Source: Dillenia suffruticosa
Taxonomy: Eukaryota; Streptophyta; Magnoliopsida; Dilleniales; Dilleniaceae
DNA: 64,000 nt
Direction of reading: 5' to 3'
NCBI GenBank assembly: GCA_033439265.1
Contig: JAVTVX010000035.1
Coordinates: 5,126,001 to 5,190,000 of the forward strand
Shown here: one piece after another, positions 14,221-26,280 of the stretch
How positions within the stretch are numbered: the stretch's first letter is position 1
How the letters are laid out: every line of letters starts with the position of its first letter
The notes under the pieces: model-generated
Databases searched by the model: none
Seen by the model: the letters and a program-made list of their open reading frames with translations, nothing else
What the model was told of the DNA's origin: nothing
Position numbers and translations under genes: made by a program

Positions 14221-17200
14221 ATGGAGTTGGATTCTCTCCTCCACAGCCTGATTCCTTCATTTAATTCGGTGAGCATTCTCTTCGTCTCTCTCTCTCTCTC
14301 TCTCTTTGTGTTTCAAAATTCGAATTCAGATCTCTTTTGTTTTCGATCAATTAGGTTACAATGCTAGCAACATTTTTCGCCTACTTAGGGTTTGTTGGAT
14401 CCCTCATTCCGGGCAAGGTTGTTCCTGGCGTTGCCCTCTCCGACGGCACTCGTCTCCATTATCGCTGCAATGGCACTCTCTCTCTCTCTCTCTCTATCAA
14501 AATCTTTGATGCGATTGAACTTTCTTCAAGTGCATTGGCGTTTATTTTTTGTTTTTCCAGGTTTAGCATCGCTTCTGTTGCTTGTTCTGCTTCTTGGAAT
14601 TGGTTCTTGGACGAACTTCATATCGCCTACTGTATGTATACTGTTTCAGTCTGTTTTCATTTCATCTTTGCTTTCCGTATCAATTGAATTTCTCATTATT
14701 GTCTTTCTTGTCCAGGTATTGCAATTTCTGATCACATAAACCCTAAACTGTCTTAAATCCCAAATTAACCTAGTTCCCCTATGTGAATGCCCACCTCCCC
14801 CTACCCCCAGCAAAAAAAAAAAACACGCTTCTCTCTCTCTCTCTCTCTCTCACAAGCGCGTGCGCGCACACACATATTTTTTGTCCCACTTCTCAATCAT
14901 ATGAAATTGGGATACAATGCTTAGAAACATCATTTTCTAATCATTTGTCATTCTATTGCGCTCACGAGGGATTGAAACTATTTAATTACACCACTCTTCT
15001 TTCTCTGGGGAATTCTGTAGTTCAAATCTCAATAACAATGATGTATAATGGTAGATCAGGAAAATTATAAACCAAAACCTGTTTTTTAGGGAAAGAAAAG
15101 ATTTCAACACTTTGGTTAGTTTAAAATTTAATTGAAATAATGGTGCCTATGCTGCACAGATATCTCTAATAATATGTCCTTAAAGTATCTGAGTCATTTG
15201 GAAATACTGTAAATTTTTATAATTTGATGATTTGGTGGTGGTGGTGGTGGTGTTGTTGTATCATTTGGTGTTGTGTCTCTTGTCTCATATGAATGTCCAC
15301 ACTTTGTAGAATAGTTATAGTTCTAATCCTAATCCTTTACCATATGTTTGTTTGTGCATCTTAGTGGTTTCTCCTTTTATTTCCTTGGGATTGGTAAGAA
15401 TAAAATAGAAAGGACTTAAATGCCGTGATTTGCTTCTCTTCCTATGCAATATCAAGCATTCATACAATTTTATGAAAACTTTCTTTCTGTGTAATTGAAA
15501 TAAGTCCCAGTAATGTTTGCAGGTGATAGCTGATAATGGACTTGAGCTCCTGTCAACAACTTTTATCTTCAGTTTTCTTGTGAGTTACTTAGTGTTTCTT
15601 TGAATTTCTACTTTATAAAAGAGCATACAGTTCTTATGTTCTGCTTTCTAGTTTCATGTAGTGAACTATTGTGCATGATATTAGTTGGATGCCATGGCAT
15701 GGCAATAATTCTTGGACATTTTGGAAATTCTGTGTATAGTTTCCATTAGTACAGTTCACATCCTTATACTGTTTTAGATACCTGTAAGGTTCTTCTATCT
15801 AGAAAAAATAATAGTAGTGGTGGCTTTGAAATTCTAGATAGTTTATTTGCTTATTTTGAAATAATTATGGATATATCTAGCTAATTTTATTGTTATGTTT
15901 ATGAAAATCTTGTCGCTTCAATGCCATTATATATGGGTCCTTGTCCTATTTTATGAAAATTTGCCTTGTCAATATGTTTGCATTGTGCTGTATCTGTTCT
16001 TAGCAGCCGAGTACTTATATCCTTTATACCTATTCAAGTATGATGAAATAGTCAGACACATCCGATGCTTGTTCTACTATTTCATTTTGAATTAAGAAAT
16101 ATGCATAAAGCATAGTTTCACTTCTCTGTGAGTTACAATTAATGATATGACAAGCAGAAATATAGGTGTTATCTGCCCTTGAAATGTGTCATAAGTGTAG
16201 TTTCACTTCCTTGAAATACCCTTCAACTTTATGTTATGTGCCCTTAACTGTGTGCAAGTAGCAAATTTATAAGCAAAATTCTTAACTGATAATTCTCCCG
16301 TCATAACTTTGGGGAAAAGAGAAATTTTCTTCTCCGGTTGCCTGTTCTGCATAACGTTTTGAATATTCCTCCATGTCGTTTACCAGTCCTGTTAGCTTTG
16401 TACCTTGTCTTTTTAAAATTTTTGCTCCCTATCAATCCTGTTTTAATTGAAGATTTGCATTAAGCCAATACTCCATTATCTTATCCATAGATGCTTTCTC
16501 ATCTTTTTGGCGCACATTTTTTTATCCTCTAACTAGCTGACTTTTTTACCATGTCACATCTTCTGAATAACCAGTCGCTCCAAAATGCGTAAGCTGATAA
16601 GGATAGAGAATTAAATTGTTGTCTTCTATCACTCTTGCACGAAATTGTAACTTATTAAATGGGGACAAAGCAGACTCTTGGAATTTGAACTCCAGAGTGT
16701 TTACTAATTCTATTTCTATGTTATAATAAATGCAGGTGACTTTGGTACTTTATGTTGCTGGGCTAAAGTCATGTGATCAAAGTTCATCCCTAAAGCCTCA
16801 TGCCACAGGAAACTTAATTCATGACTGGTATTTGAACTGTTTGTTTCTATAATGGCTGAAGTTTAAGTTATTTTGGAAATAAGAAGAATGCTTTTGGCCT
16901 ATTCTAGGTTTAAAACATTTGTTTCTTTAGAAGAGTGGATGTCAAATGTTAATCTAAATTATGATAATACTGCACAACTCTATTGTATATGGGCTTTTTG
17001 GAAGGATAAGAGAATCTATATGGTATAAAAGCCAGGTGGCTACAATGCAGAAAGAGAAATTACCAAAGAAATTGGATTGCACACGAAGAGAGTTTTCTTT
17101 TCCTTATTGACTTTGAGACCTGAAGCACATGATTATGGCAAAAGGCAGATGGAGGGAGACACACTTTATGGTGTTGCAATGGTAAAGCTCCAAGAGCAGT

Positions 17201-19689
17201 TTCAGTATGTTGAGATTAGGCTGGATTTTCATTGAAAAATTTATTAATATTGCACAACCCTATATTTTCTACCGAAATTTTTTCATTTTAATTAAAAAGT
17301 TTACAACATGGATAAACAAAATAGAGATAAGTTGAGATAAATCGTGTCAAATTGAGGTTTTCGAAACTGGGTATGTATGTGAGAGAAGAAAATTTACGAA
17401 GGCAGAAGTGCTTTCTGATATGTTATAAACTATGTTGCATCGACATCTAGTAATTCCTGACTCTTAGATATGATCCAACACGACATTTTGCTTTGTGTTC
17501 AGGTGGTGTGCCATCTTGTGTTCATGTCCATACTTCATAGGTTCTAAAGGGTAATAAGATTAAGATTTAACATAATGCACGAAGAACTGATTGTCATTAA
17601 AATATTATAGGTGAATGTGTGATTTTATTTTAGATGAGAACATTGGGAATGAATACACCAATTCATACATACATCCATATATGAAAAGGAAAAAATGAAA
17701 AAAAAAAAAAAAAGGTTGAGGGGTTCTTATTGAGGATATGAGGAAAAGCAAACTCAAGTTTTCTTTCTTGTAGAAGATGCGTGTGTAATGAACAGGTAAA
17801 GAGAAACCATAACTTATAAATTATAGATGTATTGAGGACTATTGAAACAATCAATGAGATATGGGGTAGTAGTAATGAGAGAGCTTAATAAACTTTCTTT
17901 GGTTTGCGGCAGACATTAAGGAGAAAGATTATTTAGCTTATTTGAAGTTGATCTAGAATTTTAGGTGTGATGGTGTTTTGCATCTTAAAAATGTGATACC
18001 ATACTCAGTTGATTCCTGTGTCTTAAATAAACTAGTTATCAAAATTAAGGTTGTTGAATGTGGTGTCCAAACTATCATTGGAGGTGCATGGCCTCAAAGA
18101 TTTTGAATTAGCTTGCTATTTTGCTTTACCTTACATTCAATCTCTTCGAATTTTCATTTCTTAAGAAATTTTAATGTTAGAAATTATAAAATTCTCTTTC
18201 TAAATTCACTTTCCCAGGAAAATGAATTCTTCTATAATGCTCAAGCTACTAGAATTTGCAATTTTGATACTTTGGGTGTTTATGCTGCAAATCCTTTTTT
18301 TATCATCTTATTTGTTCGTCTCACACCTTTCTTTATCCTTTACCAATTTTGTTTAAAAGACAAAAGTTTCTATCAAAGTTAAGGCTTTTACTTGGTTTGT
18401 GTTGTTTAACACATACAATACTAGTGATTTGTTACAAAAGTGGAGACAGTTTAAATTTCTTTCCGCATGCTTGTGTCAATGTTATAATAGTTCTGAAACT
18501 AGAGAACACATGTTCGTGTATTGGTCTATCACGTGAAAGATGTGGAATCACATCTTTGCTTTGTGTGATAATGAATGGGTTTGTTTAAGAAGCTTCCTGT
18601 TGTTGTTTCTCACACATTTTAGAAGTTTATGCTCGTTCGCATTGAAAATGTGCTTTTGTGGATATTCCTTGGTATATTTTGAAGGAATAGAATGGTAGAA
18701 CTTTTAGAAATTAGACAATTGATCCTTCTCACATTTAAGACTGGGTTGTGTTTTGTACTTTTCTGCAGGCTCATGTCTCATAGGCTTGTAAAGATTATAT
18801 TTTAGACGATTGATGGGGATTCAAGTGTAGTCTTTACTGTTTTTTCGCCTTTTTCACTTACTATTTTGGATTTCTCCTTCCTAAAGTTTTTGTATATATT
18901 TTATTACATTTAATACAATTCTTTTTCCATCATTAAAAAAAAAAAAGAAGAAGAAAAATAATAGCAACTGACACTTGGAAGGTAAGAGGCCAAATAATTC
19001 TGTTCCTTAATATTTGTACCAATGTGTAACTCAAACAATAAATCATTACTAGATTTCTGTATTCATTGTTAGTCTCTTGAACCATGAAGGATAGAACTTT
19101 TGACACTTCTAGCGAATATTGGATCCTTTAAAGAAATTTGTAAATTTTCATCATAAAATTCTAGAATATCAAAATTTTATTTTTAGTTGAAGACTATGCT
19201 GCATAGGCATTTGTAGAAACGAGCTCCTCTGAAAATAATCAGAGTGTTTTGTAAATTAGATTAGTGTATATATATATATATATTTTAACATTGTCATGTC
19301 ATTATGTTCAGGTGGTCTTGTTGTGGTGCTTCATGGTTAAAAATTACTAATAGAATTTTATATCTTTGTTACTGTAAACACATAAATGACATTATTCTGT
19401 AGCTTCACCATATCCTTTTAGGATATTTTCTTGATATATCTTTATTAGTTATGTCATGCTTCATAGGGTGCAGTTGTTGAACCTCTCATTGTATATAGTG
19501 AAGTGTCCTTTCACCTTTAAGTTATCCCTCTTTTGGATGTTATTCTATGATGGATGTAGGTAATGTGCATGCAGATTAGATGTGTAGACACACAATATGT
19601 CTATCTTTGGAATCATAGAAAGCTAGCATGTTTCGCGTATTTTGCTGTTTTCTTTTATGCCACTTCATTATGATGATTGGAAGGAAAAT

Positions 19690-19724
<35 letters not shown>

Positions 19725-22700
19725 GAAAGAAAAAACCGTTTTCACCTCTTCTATTCATTCTCCCTTCGGAATTCTGACCAATTTCCTGGTATTGCTGCAC
19801 TTTGCCAATTAATAGGTGGTTTGGAATACAGCTAAATCCTCAATTTATGGGCATTGACCTCAAGTATGTAACACTGTCTTAATATTTTAACCATATTCTG
19901 CCTTGTAATGATTATCAACACTGTTCTTCAACATGTTATATTACATTCTTTTTGTTATGTTAATTGAAATGTTGATGACCAATTTAGTTGTATACCATCT
20001 TATAAAGTTGCATATGTTGTCACATAAATTTCTAGGTGTTTATAATTATTTTTTGCAAGCTGGGTTACATTTGAAAACCTCACATATTTTGAGATTGTTC
20101 TCATAATATATTATTGTAATTCATAATTGTTCAGAGCTAATATAAAATACATATATTGACGCTACGCTCTGAAGGTAGAACAATGACATTTGTGACAATA
20201 TCGGGGAGAAAATTGAATTATACCATTTTCATTGCTTCTGTAGTGTAGCTTTGGGCACTCTTGCTAGCATGCCTTCTACTTGTAATGATTCATATTTGAA
20301 TTTGGTCGTGAAAATAAAATTGTACATGCATAACAGGATTATAAGCATACATTAATTAGTTGAAATTTTGGAATCCACTTAATCCAAAGCTATTCTGCTT
20401 AGCTGTTTTAATGAGGTTCTATATCGAACAAGATAGTTCTGGTAACAAGTAGGAGAAGTTTTATGATGATAAAAATGTTGTTGCTATCACTAAGAGATTG
20501 TGCTTCTGTAGGTTTTTCTTTGTCAGAGCTGGAATGATGGGTTGGCTTCTTATCAACCTCTCAGTTCTGGCAAAAAGTATTGAAGAGGCTAATTTAAGCC
20601 GCTCAATGGTCCTATACCAGCTGTTTTGTTCGGTAATTGAGATATAGTGTTACATTTCTACTATATATGTCATGCAGTTAGTTACTTAATTCCCCATTTT
20701 CTTATATCTTTTTGATAAAAAACTGTATGTCTACCTTTCAGATCTATGTCCTTGACTACTTTTTCTACGAGGAGTATATGACTTCCACGTAAGAACATTA
20801 AATCCTTCCTTTAGTTTGATGTCATATCCAAATTGGCCATTCTTTCACTAAGATTATCACAATTTATGAGTTCAGATTACTTTAGTTTATATTAAAACAG
20901 TATTTGATATTTGCCAGCTCTGTCAAAGGGACATGCTAAAGAATTACTTGTTGATTCTGGTACAGGAAGCTACCTTTAACCACATTGGGAATAGTGTGAT
21001 GCAAAATATTTTCTAACAAATATTAAATCTTGCCAACTGGGAACAGGAGTACTTAGCCCAATTTCGCCTTGTGAGTAATAGAAACTTAAACTAAGCTTCA
21101 TTTCGAAAGTTTATAGAGAATGCGAGTGAGGTTGTAGCTGTTGTATCTTGAATACTAAAATTGGGTCCCTAGCTAAAGGCAGAGGAAAATAATTAGGAAA
21201 AAGAGATCTATTTGTTATATTTTATGAGATTATTCCTAGGATAAATTTTCTCGAACTAGTCCTTTTAAGAGGAGGTAGATCTAATTTTCATATTGTGAGT
21301 TGGATTTTCTTTTATACAAAAATGAAGATAGAATATTGATCTTTTGAGGTGGCTTCTGAAGCTTTGTCATGCACGGATGATGTACACGGGGAGTTGGATT
21401 TTCAATGGTATTTTAGTGTTGGTGAATATGGAGGTACATTTGATGGCTTCTGTTCTCTAAATCCTACAAACTGAGTGCATTAGAGATGGCTAATTCTTCT
21501 GCTGGCAAAAGTGTCCAAGGAGGTGGGTGAAACAAAAAGTAAAAATGCAACTTCACCTTATTGGTTGGTTAGTAGTGCTGGAAAATATAAAATGGTGATG
21601 AATTTAAAATGTTAATGGGGAGTTCAAAGCCAGTATGTATAAATTGGATCTTGGGAAGGATTCTGACTTTGAATTGCTATTGCATAAGTCATATCTCTAG
21701 TTTTGAAATGGAATATATGGATTCAAGCATGATTTTCAACAAGGCAGCTAGCTCAGCAGGATTGAGCAAGGGGGAGGATCTTCTATCACTTCATTATTTA
21801 CTTTTGTAATTGAAATTCTCTTTTCTGGTAAAATGCCGCTGAAAGCATGATGTAAATACAATCCAAGTACAAAAACCGAACTTGAATCATATCTTGTGAT
21901 ACAAAGAATCTAGATAAGCAAATGCTCTCCTACGTTTCTCAAGCTGGGGTAGAGAAAAATTAGCCATTTCGATCAAAGTAATGATGTTAAGTTATAAATT
22001 TATTTTGTTTTTCTCTGTCCACGTCGCACACTGCAACTTTCTAAGGGGCAAAGCTTCCAACTCATCTTTAACTGTTGTGAAGAAACCCAAAAAATGTTAA
22101 ATGGGCAAATACCAGTGTTACTAAGAGCATGGATGTTTCTGCTCCTGTGCTTAACATGCTTAATGTTGGACCAGGCTTAGTTGACTCAGCCAGTTGGTTG
22201 TGCAATATACACGATGAATTTTGCAAATTCAGATTTATGATTGAATTATACACGATGAATTTTGCAAATTCAGATTTATGATTGAATTTGAATAGGGATA
22301 ATTATTACAAATAAATTGGATGTGAATTCACAAGAATTGTTTTAAGATAAGATAATCATATCAAATATTGTTCATTCATTTAATATATAAAAAATATTTA
22401 AAGAGCAGACTATCTAGCCAAGAAAAGATTTTCATATGCTACTCCTAGAACTATAGACATGAATCATAATACTCTTAGTGTTTTGGTATATTATTTGCTC
22501 AGTTTTGCTGTTGTTATTCTTGTTTGTTTGTTTAATACCAACTCTTTTTCATTTCCTTGTTTATTGTTTCTTTGTTATTTGAAATGAATAATATTTGGAT
22601 TGGACTGAAGGATTCAAAAGGTGGCAGGCAGGGGTGTTGGAGGATGATGGTGACATAAAATTTCTTACCTTTTCTTATATTTTGTTATAAGATACCTTAT

Positions 22701-25700
22701 GCTATAGAAACTAGCTGATTGGCTCTGTTGTTACATTTACATAAAAAACCTTCTTTGCAAAATCACACGTACCCTATTAGTTATCTTTCTTGGAACTTTC
22801 TCACAAGTTGTCTTCCGAGCATCAAGGGTTAATCTCGATAAGAGTCATTTCTTTGCAAACCACATTGGTGAAAACAATAGTCCTTGTCCCCTTTTCATTC
22901 CTGTTTCCTCTGTGGTACTATGACTAAAGAAATGGGAGTACTTAAAGTTCTGATGAGTGTATCTGGAAAACTTTTCAGGAGAGTAGAAAATAGTTATCTC
23001 TGGAGAGTTGTGCAATCCCACTGGGCTCTTTGTGAGAATTTTTTTCCCCCATCTTTTCCCCCGCGGGGGGGGGGGGGGGGTGTTATTGGGACCCAATAGA
23101 GAGAAGCAGATTCAACCTCATTTGATACTCCGATTTATCCTGTGGTCATCAGTGCCTGTTTTGAATAACGATACTGACCAATTATGTGAGTCAATGTTAG
23201 GCATTGGTGGGAATGGCAGTGACTTCCACAGAGATGACCCAAATTTCTCACACATCTAAATTGTCAGATGATACTACTAACCCACCATGTTCATCTGGAG
23301 AACTTCATTTACAGTTTGGTTTCGTTGCAACTACTCTTAGCATTTCACTCTCTACTGGATGTGATGAACTCTATAGGTCTCATTTTGACGCTTAGAGACA
23401 TACACATCCTGCCCACTAGAAAGGGAGATCCGGGTATAATAATCTTCAGTGCTTTTTAATGGTTAAAGTTGTATGCAAAACTCAAACTGATTCCCCATTA
23501 TGCGACTCCTTTTATTCTGCTCGACTTAAAATATCAGATATCATGATGCATAAATCATACCTAGTTTTATCTGCAGTATTGACAGAACAGGAATTAAGGA
23601 GTCGGATTTCATCTTGAGCCTGTTTTAGGATGACATGTATAAAGGCCTTGATTGTTCTTGTTGCTTGTGGTTTGGGCCTCTTGATGCTTTATATTGTAAC
23701 TTGGTACACCTGATTGGAATGTTTGCACTTCAATATTTTTGTTTTAGAAGCATAGAATATAAAGGCCTTGATTGTTGTTGGATGCTTTTTGGGCCTCTTG
23801 ATCCTTTCTATTGGAACTTGGTTATTCTTATTGGAATATTTGCACTTAATTATTTTTGTTTTAGACGCGTAATGACTTTCTTGCCCCCTTTCTTTCCCAT
23901 TTCTGAAAAACATTTGTCTGTTGATTCATACTGTAATCCTTCTGCATTTTATTGGTGTTTCAGATGGGATATAATCGCTGAAAGATTGGGCTTTATGTTG
24001 GTATTTGGAGATCTTGTGTGGATTCCTTTCACATTTAGTATTCAGGCAGGTAGCTTTAAACACTAGCTTGTAGTATCTATAACATTTCTCTTTATGTCAT
24101 GACATAAAAAGAAGAAAAATAAGTTTAATGAAACCTGATAGCCCTCGATAATAATTAAAAAGAAAGATGCAAAGTTTTGAATATTTTGTTGTTGCCAGTA
24201 ACCGTTTCCAATGTCTCCAAAGGCATTAGCTTTACTCATATAAACTAGCTGTTTGGTTGATATTTTAGGAGGGCAGTACTTAGAATTCCTGTTTCTTATT
24301 TTATTTCTTTTTCTTCTTTTGGGGGGTGGGATGTAGTTCGGAAAATGATTCATTAACACCAAGGTGGAAGCAGTGAGAAATATTTCTGGACCAGATTGTT
24401 AGATAATTGAATTGGGAAAACCTACACCCTAGTTGGATATTGAAATGGGCTGATTTAAGTTGGAGAGAAAGCATATCTTCCTTTTTTTCTTGTTTGCCGG
24501 ATAAGAGATTTTGGTGTCATCTCTGCAGCTGAAGTATTGTGAACATATTTTCTCTGAAGAAGCGGAGGTTTGCACTATTAATTTTATAACTTTTGTAAAG
24601 AAGGAAAGGGTTCATAAGGTTTACACTATTAATAGTTGCCAAAAGCATTGTAGCCAAAAGGAGGTTGACCTAGATGAGCCTTATTTGTTGTATAAGTTTG
24701 CATAAATATTTGCAGTGAAAGAAATGGATAAATGTGCTGGCCTGTGTGTGGCATGTGTGCCTGTGTATGATATTACATCCCATTTTTTATTTGAATGTTT
24801 TATGTTATTGGAATTTGGGTCATGTTATACCTTCACATTGGTTTTAATTTTCTTAAATCTCGACTTCCTAACCACAATGATCCGTGTTGTTAACCGCTTT
24901 TTGTAGGGATGGTGGCTTTTACATAGTCAGGTGGAGTTAACTACAGCTTCTGTTGTTGCAAATTGCTTAGTTTTCTTCCTTGGGTAAATTTCCTTTGGGC
25001 ATTAATAGTTGCTGTCCCAGATTTGTAAGGTATCACTTCATGTTGCTAAGTGTAACTTTGTCTGGCAGGTATAAGGTATTCAGAGGAGCTAATAAGCAAA
25101 AGCATATATTCAAGAAGAACCCCAAAGCTCCAATATGGGGTGAACCTCCCAAAGTTATTGGAGGAAAGTTGCTTGCTTCTGGTTACTGGTAAGGATTTTA
25201 TTGAGTTGCTTATTTCGATCCATTGACTAGATAATGAAATTTATTGCTGAAAAAATATCAGAAGTGGTGATGAAGTTACCAACCACCCATGGCTGCATCA
25301 TTTTTTTTTATTGCTTTGGAAATCATAGTCTTTGAAACATAAGGTGTTCGGGTCAGAAATGCTTAGTTTTTATGGCTTCAAATAGAAGGGTATTACTGTA
25401 ACTAATTAGGTGAAAAAGATAACTGCTTGACAGGCCCGGGACGTCTTTCCTTCTCTCTCCTTTATTTTTAATATCAAAGACAAGGGAATGTCTGGATGAG
25501 CATAACCTAAATGAGATCATAAATTCATGTCAAGACCTGTTCATGAAGATGCTTGAACAAAATTTGATTTTGAAAGCCTCTCAATCTTCTGGGGATGTGG
25601 ATCTCATTAAGATTTCAGTCATCTTGGTCTTCCTCCACCTTTAGGGTATCTGTGGTGGGAGAGTAACAATTGGGGGATAAATTTTACTCCCGTAATGATA

Positions 25701-26280
25701 AGTTTCACTTATTTCAGCAGGTGAGGTAAAATGTTACCCCTCCTTAAATTTTAAGTGAGGAAAAATTGTTTGTCAAACACGCCTAAAAGGGGGTGGTAAT
25801 TTAAGGGTGTTATATTTGAACTCCTTCCTCTCTTACCATACATATCCTTGATATTAAGGATAAAGAAGATTGCAGAGCATGGCTGGCTGATATGTCCATA
25901 GCTTGCATTGTATAGTATACACATCTATATGACACTTGATTTAGCTATTGATATCTTGCTTTTTGACCCAAGGGGAATAGCGCGGCACTGTAACTATCTT
26001 GGTGACTTGCTCCTGGCCTTATCTTTCAGTTTACCTTGCGGGATCAGGTGAGTACTTGCATCCACACACAACTGAACATAATGATGAAACGGTTATACTA
26101 CATAAGGAGTTATGTTTTCTGTGCAGTTCCCCTGTTCCATACTTCTATCCGATTTATCTTCTCATTCTGCTAATATGGAGGGAGAAAAGAGATGAAGCTC
26201 GTTGTGCACAGAAGTATAAAGAAGTGTGGGCCGAATACTGTAAACTTGTTCCATGGAGAATACTGCCATACTTGTATTGA
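14221..26280 (+). CDS. FK: Delta(14)-sterol reductase (sterol C-14 reductase), 13 exons, complete
   Basis: Reduces the C14-C15 double bond of sterol intermediates with NADPH in the ER membrane, early in phytosterol and brassinosteroid-precursor synthesis (Arabidopsis FACKEL/HYD2). Exons: 14221-14268, 14355-14472, 14561-14631, 15523-15579, 16736-16827, 19816-19863, 20512-20632, 20742-20788, 23964-24045, 24907-24983, 25069-25188, 25973-26047, 26127-26280. They total 1110 nt, giving 369 residues, the length I recall for Arabidopsis FK. Family signatures are visible: HDWWFGIQLNPQF, the FFVRAGMMGW segment, the C-terminal GYWGIARHCNYLGD and WREKRDEARCAQKY. The protein is rich in hydrophobic membrane segments. 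Introns 2 (14473-14560) and 9 (24046-24906) begin with GC. Introns 5 and 8 are about 3 kb each and hold a LINE relic and tandem duplications. The reading frame is intact. Confidence 0.96.
18100..18960 (+). mobile_element. 3' relic of a LINE (non-LTR) retrotransposon in sterol reductase intron 5
   Basis: Forward translation across roughly 18370-18600 gives a broken but recognisable reverse-transcriptase zinc-binding region. It reads KVKAFTW, then NTSDLLQKW, then LSACLCQCYNSSETREHMF, then stop codons and KMWNHIF. This follows the W / N-DLLQ-R / C-x2-C / E-H-F / W order of plant LINE ORF2 3' ends. Downstream, 18655-18715 resembles the WKERNRR segment. The copy ends in ATCATT and an A-rich tail at about 18937-18957. 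Stops and frameshifts make it inactive. The 5' limit is uncertain. Confidence 0.7.
22206..22287. repeat. 41-bp tandem duplication, two copies
   Basis: Two perfect adjacent copies of a 41-base unit containing ACACGATGAATTTTGC, in intron 8 of the sterol reductase gene. Confidence 0.9.
23065..23081 (+). repeat. G homopolymer run
   Basis: A run of about 16 G residues in intron 8 of the sterol reductase gene. The length may be unreliable because such runs are prone to sequencing error. Confidence 0.7.
23639..23878. repeat. 120-bp imperfect tandem duplication in sterol reductase intron 8
   Basis: Two copies with a period of exactly 120 bases. AAAGGCCTTGATTGTT begins at 23641 and again at 23761, and both copies end with TTTTTGTTTTAGA. 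They differ by substitutions and small compensating indels, so the duplication is old. Because 120 is a multiple of three, one frame is open through both copies and on into exon 9 of the gene. Confidence 0.85.

Noticed and set aside
14783-15070. Forward ORF with CT- and CA-repeat codons
   Set aside because: Microsatellite sequence inside sterol reductase intron 3; no coding signature.
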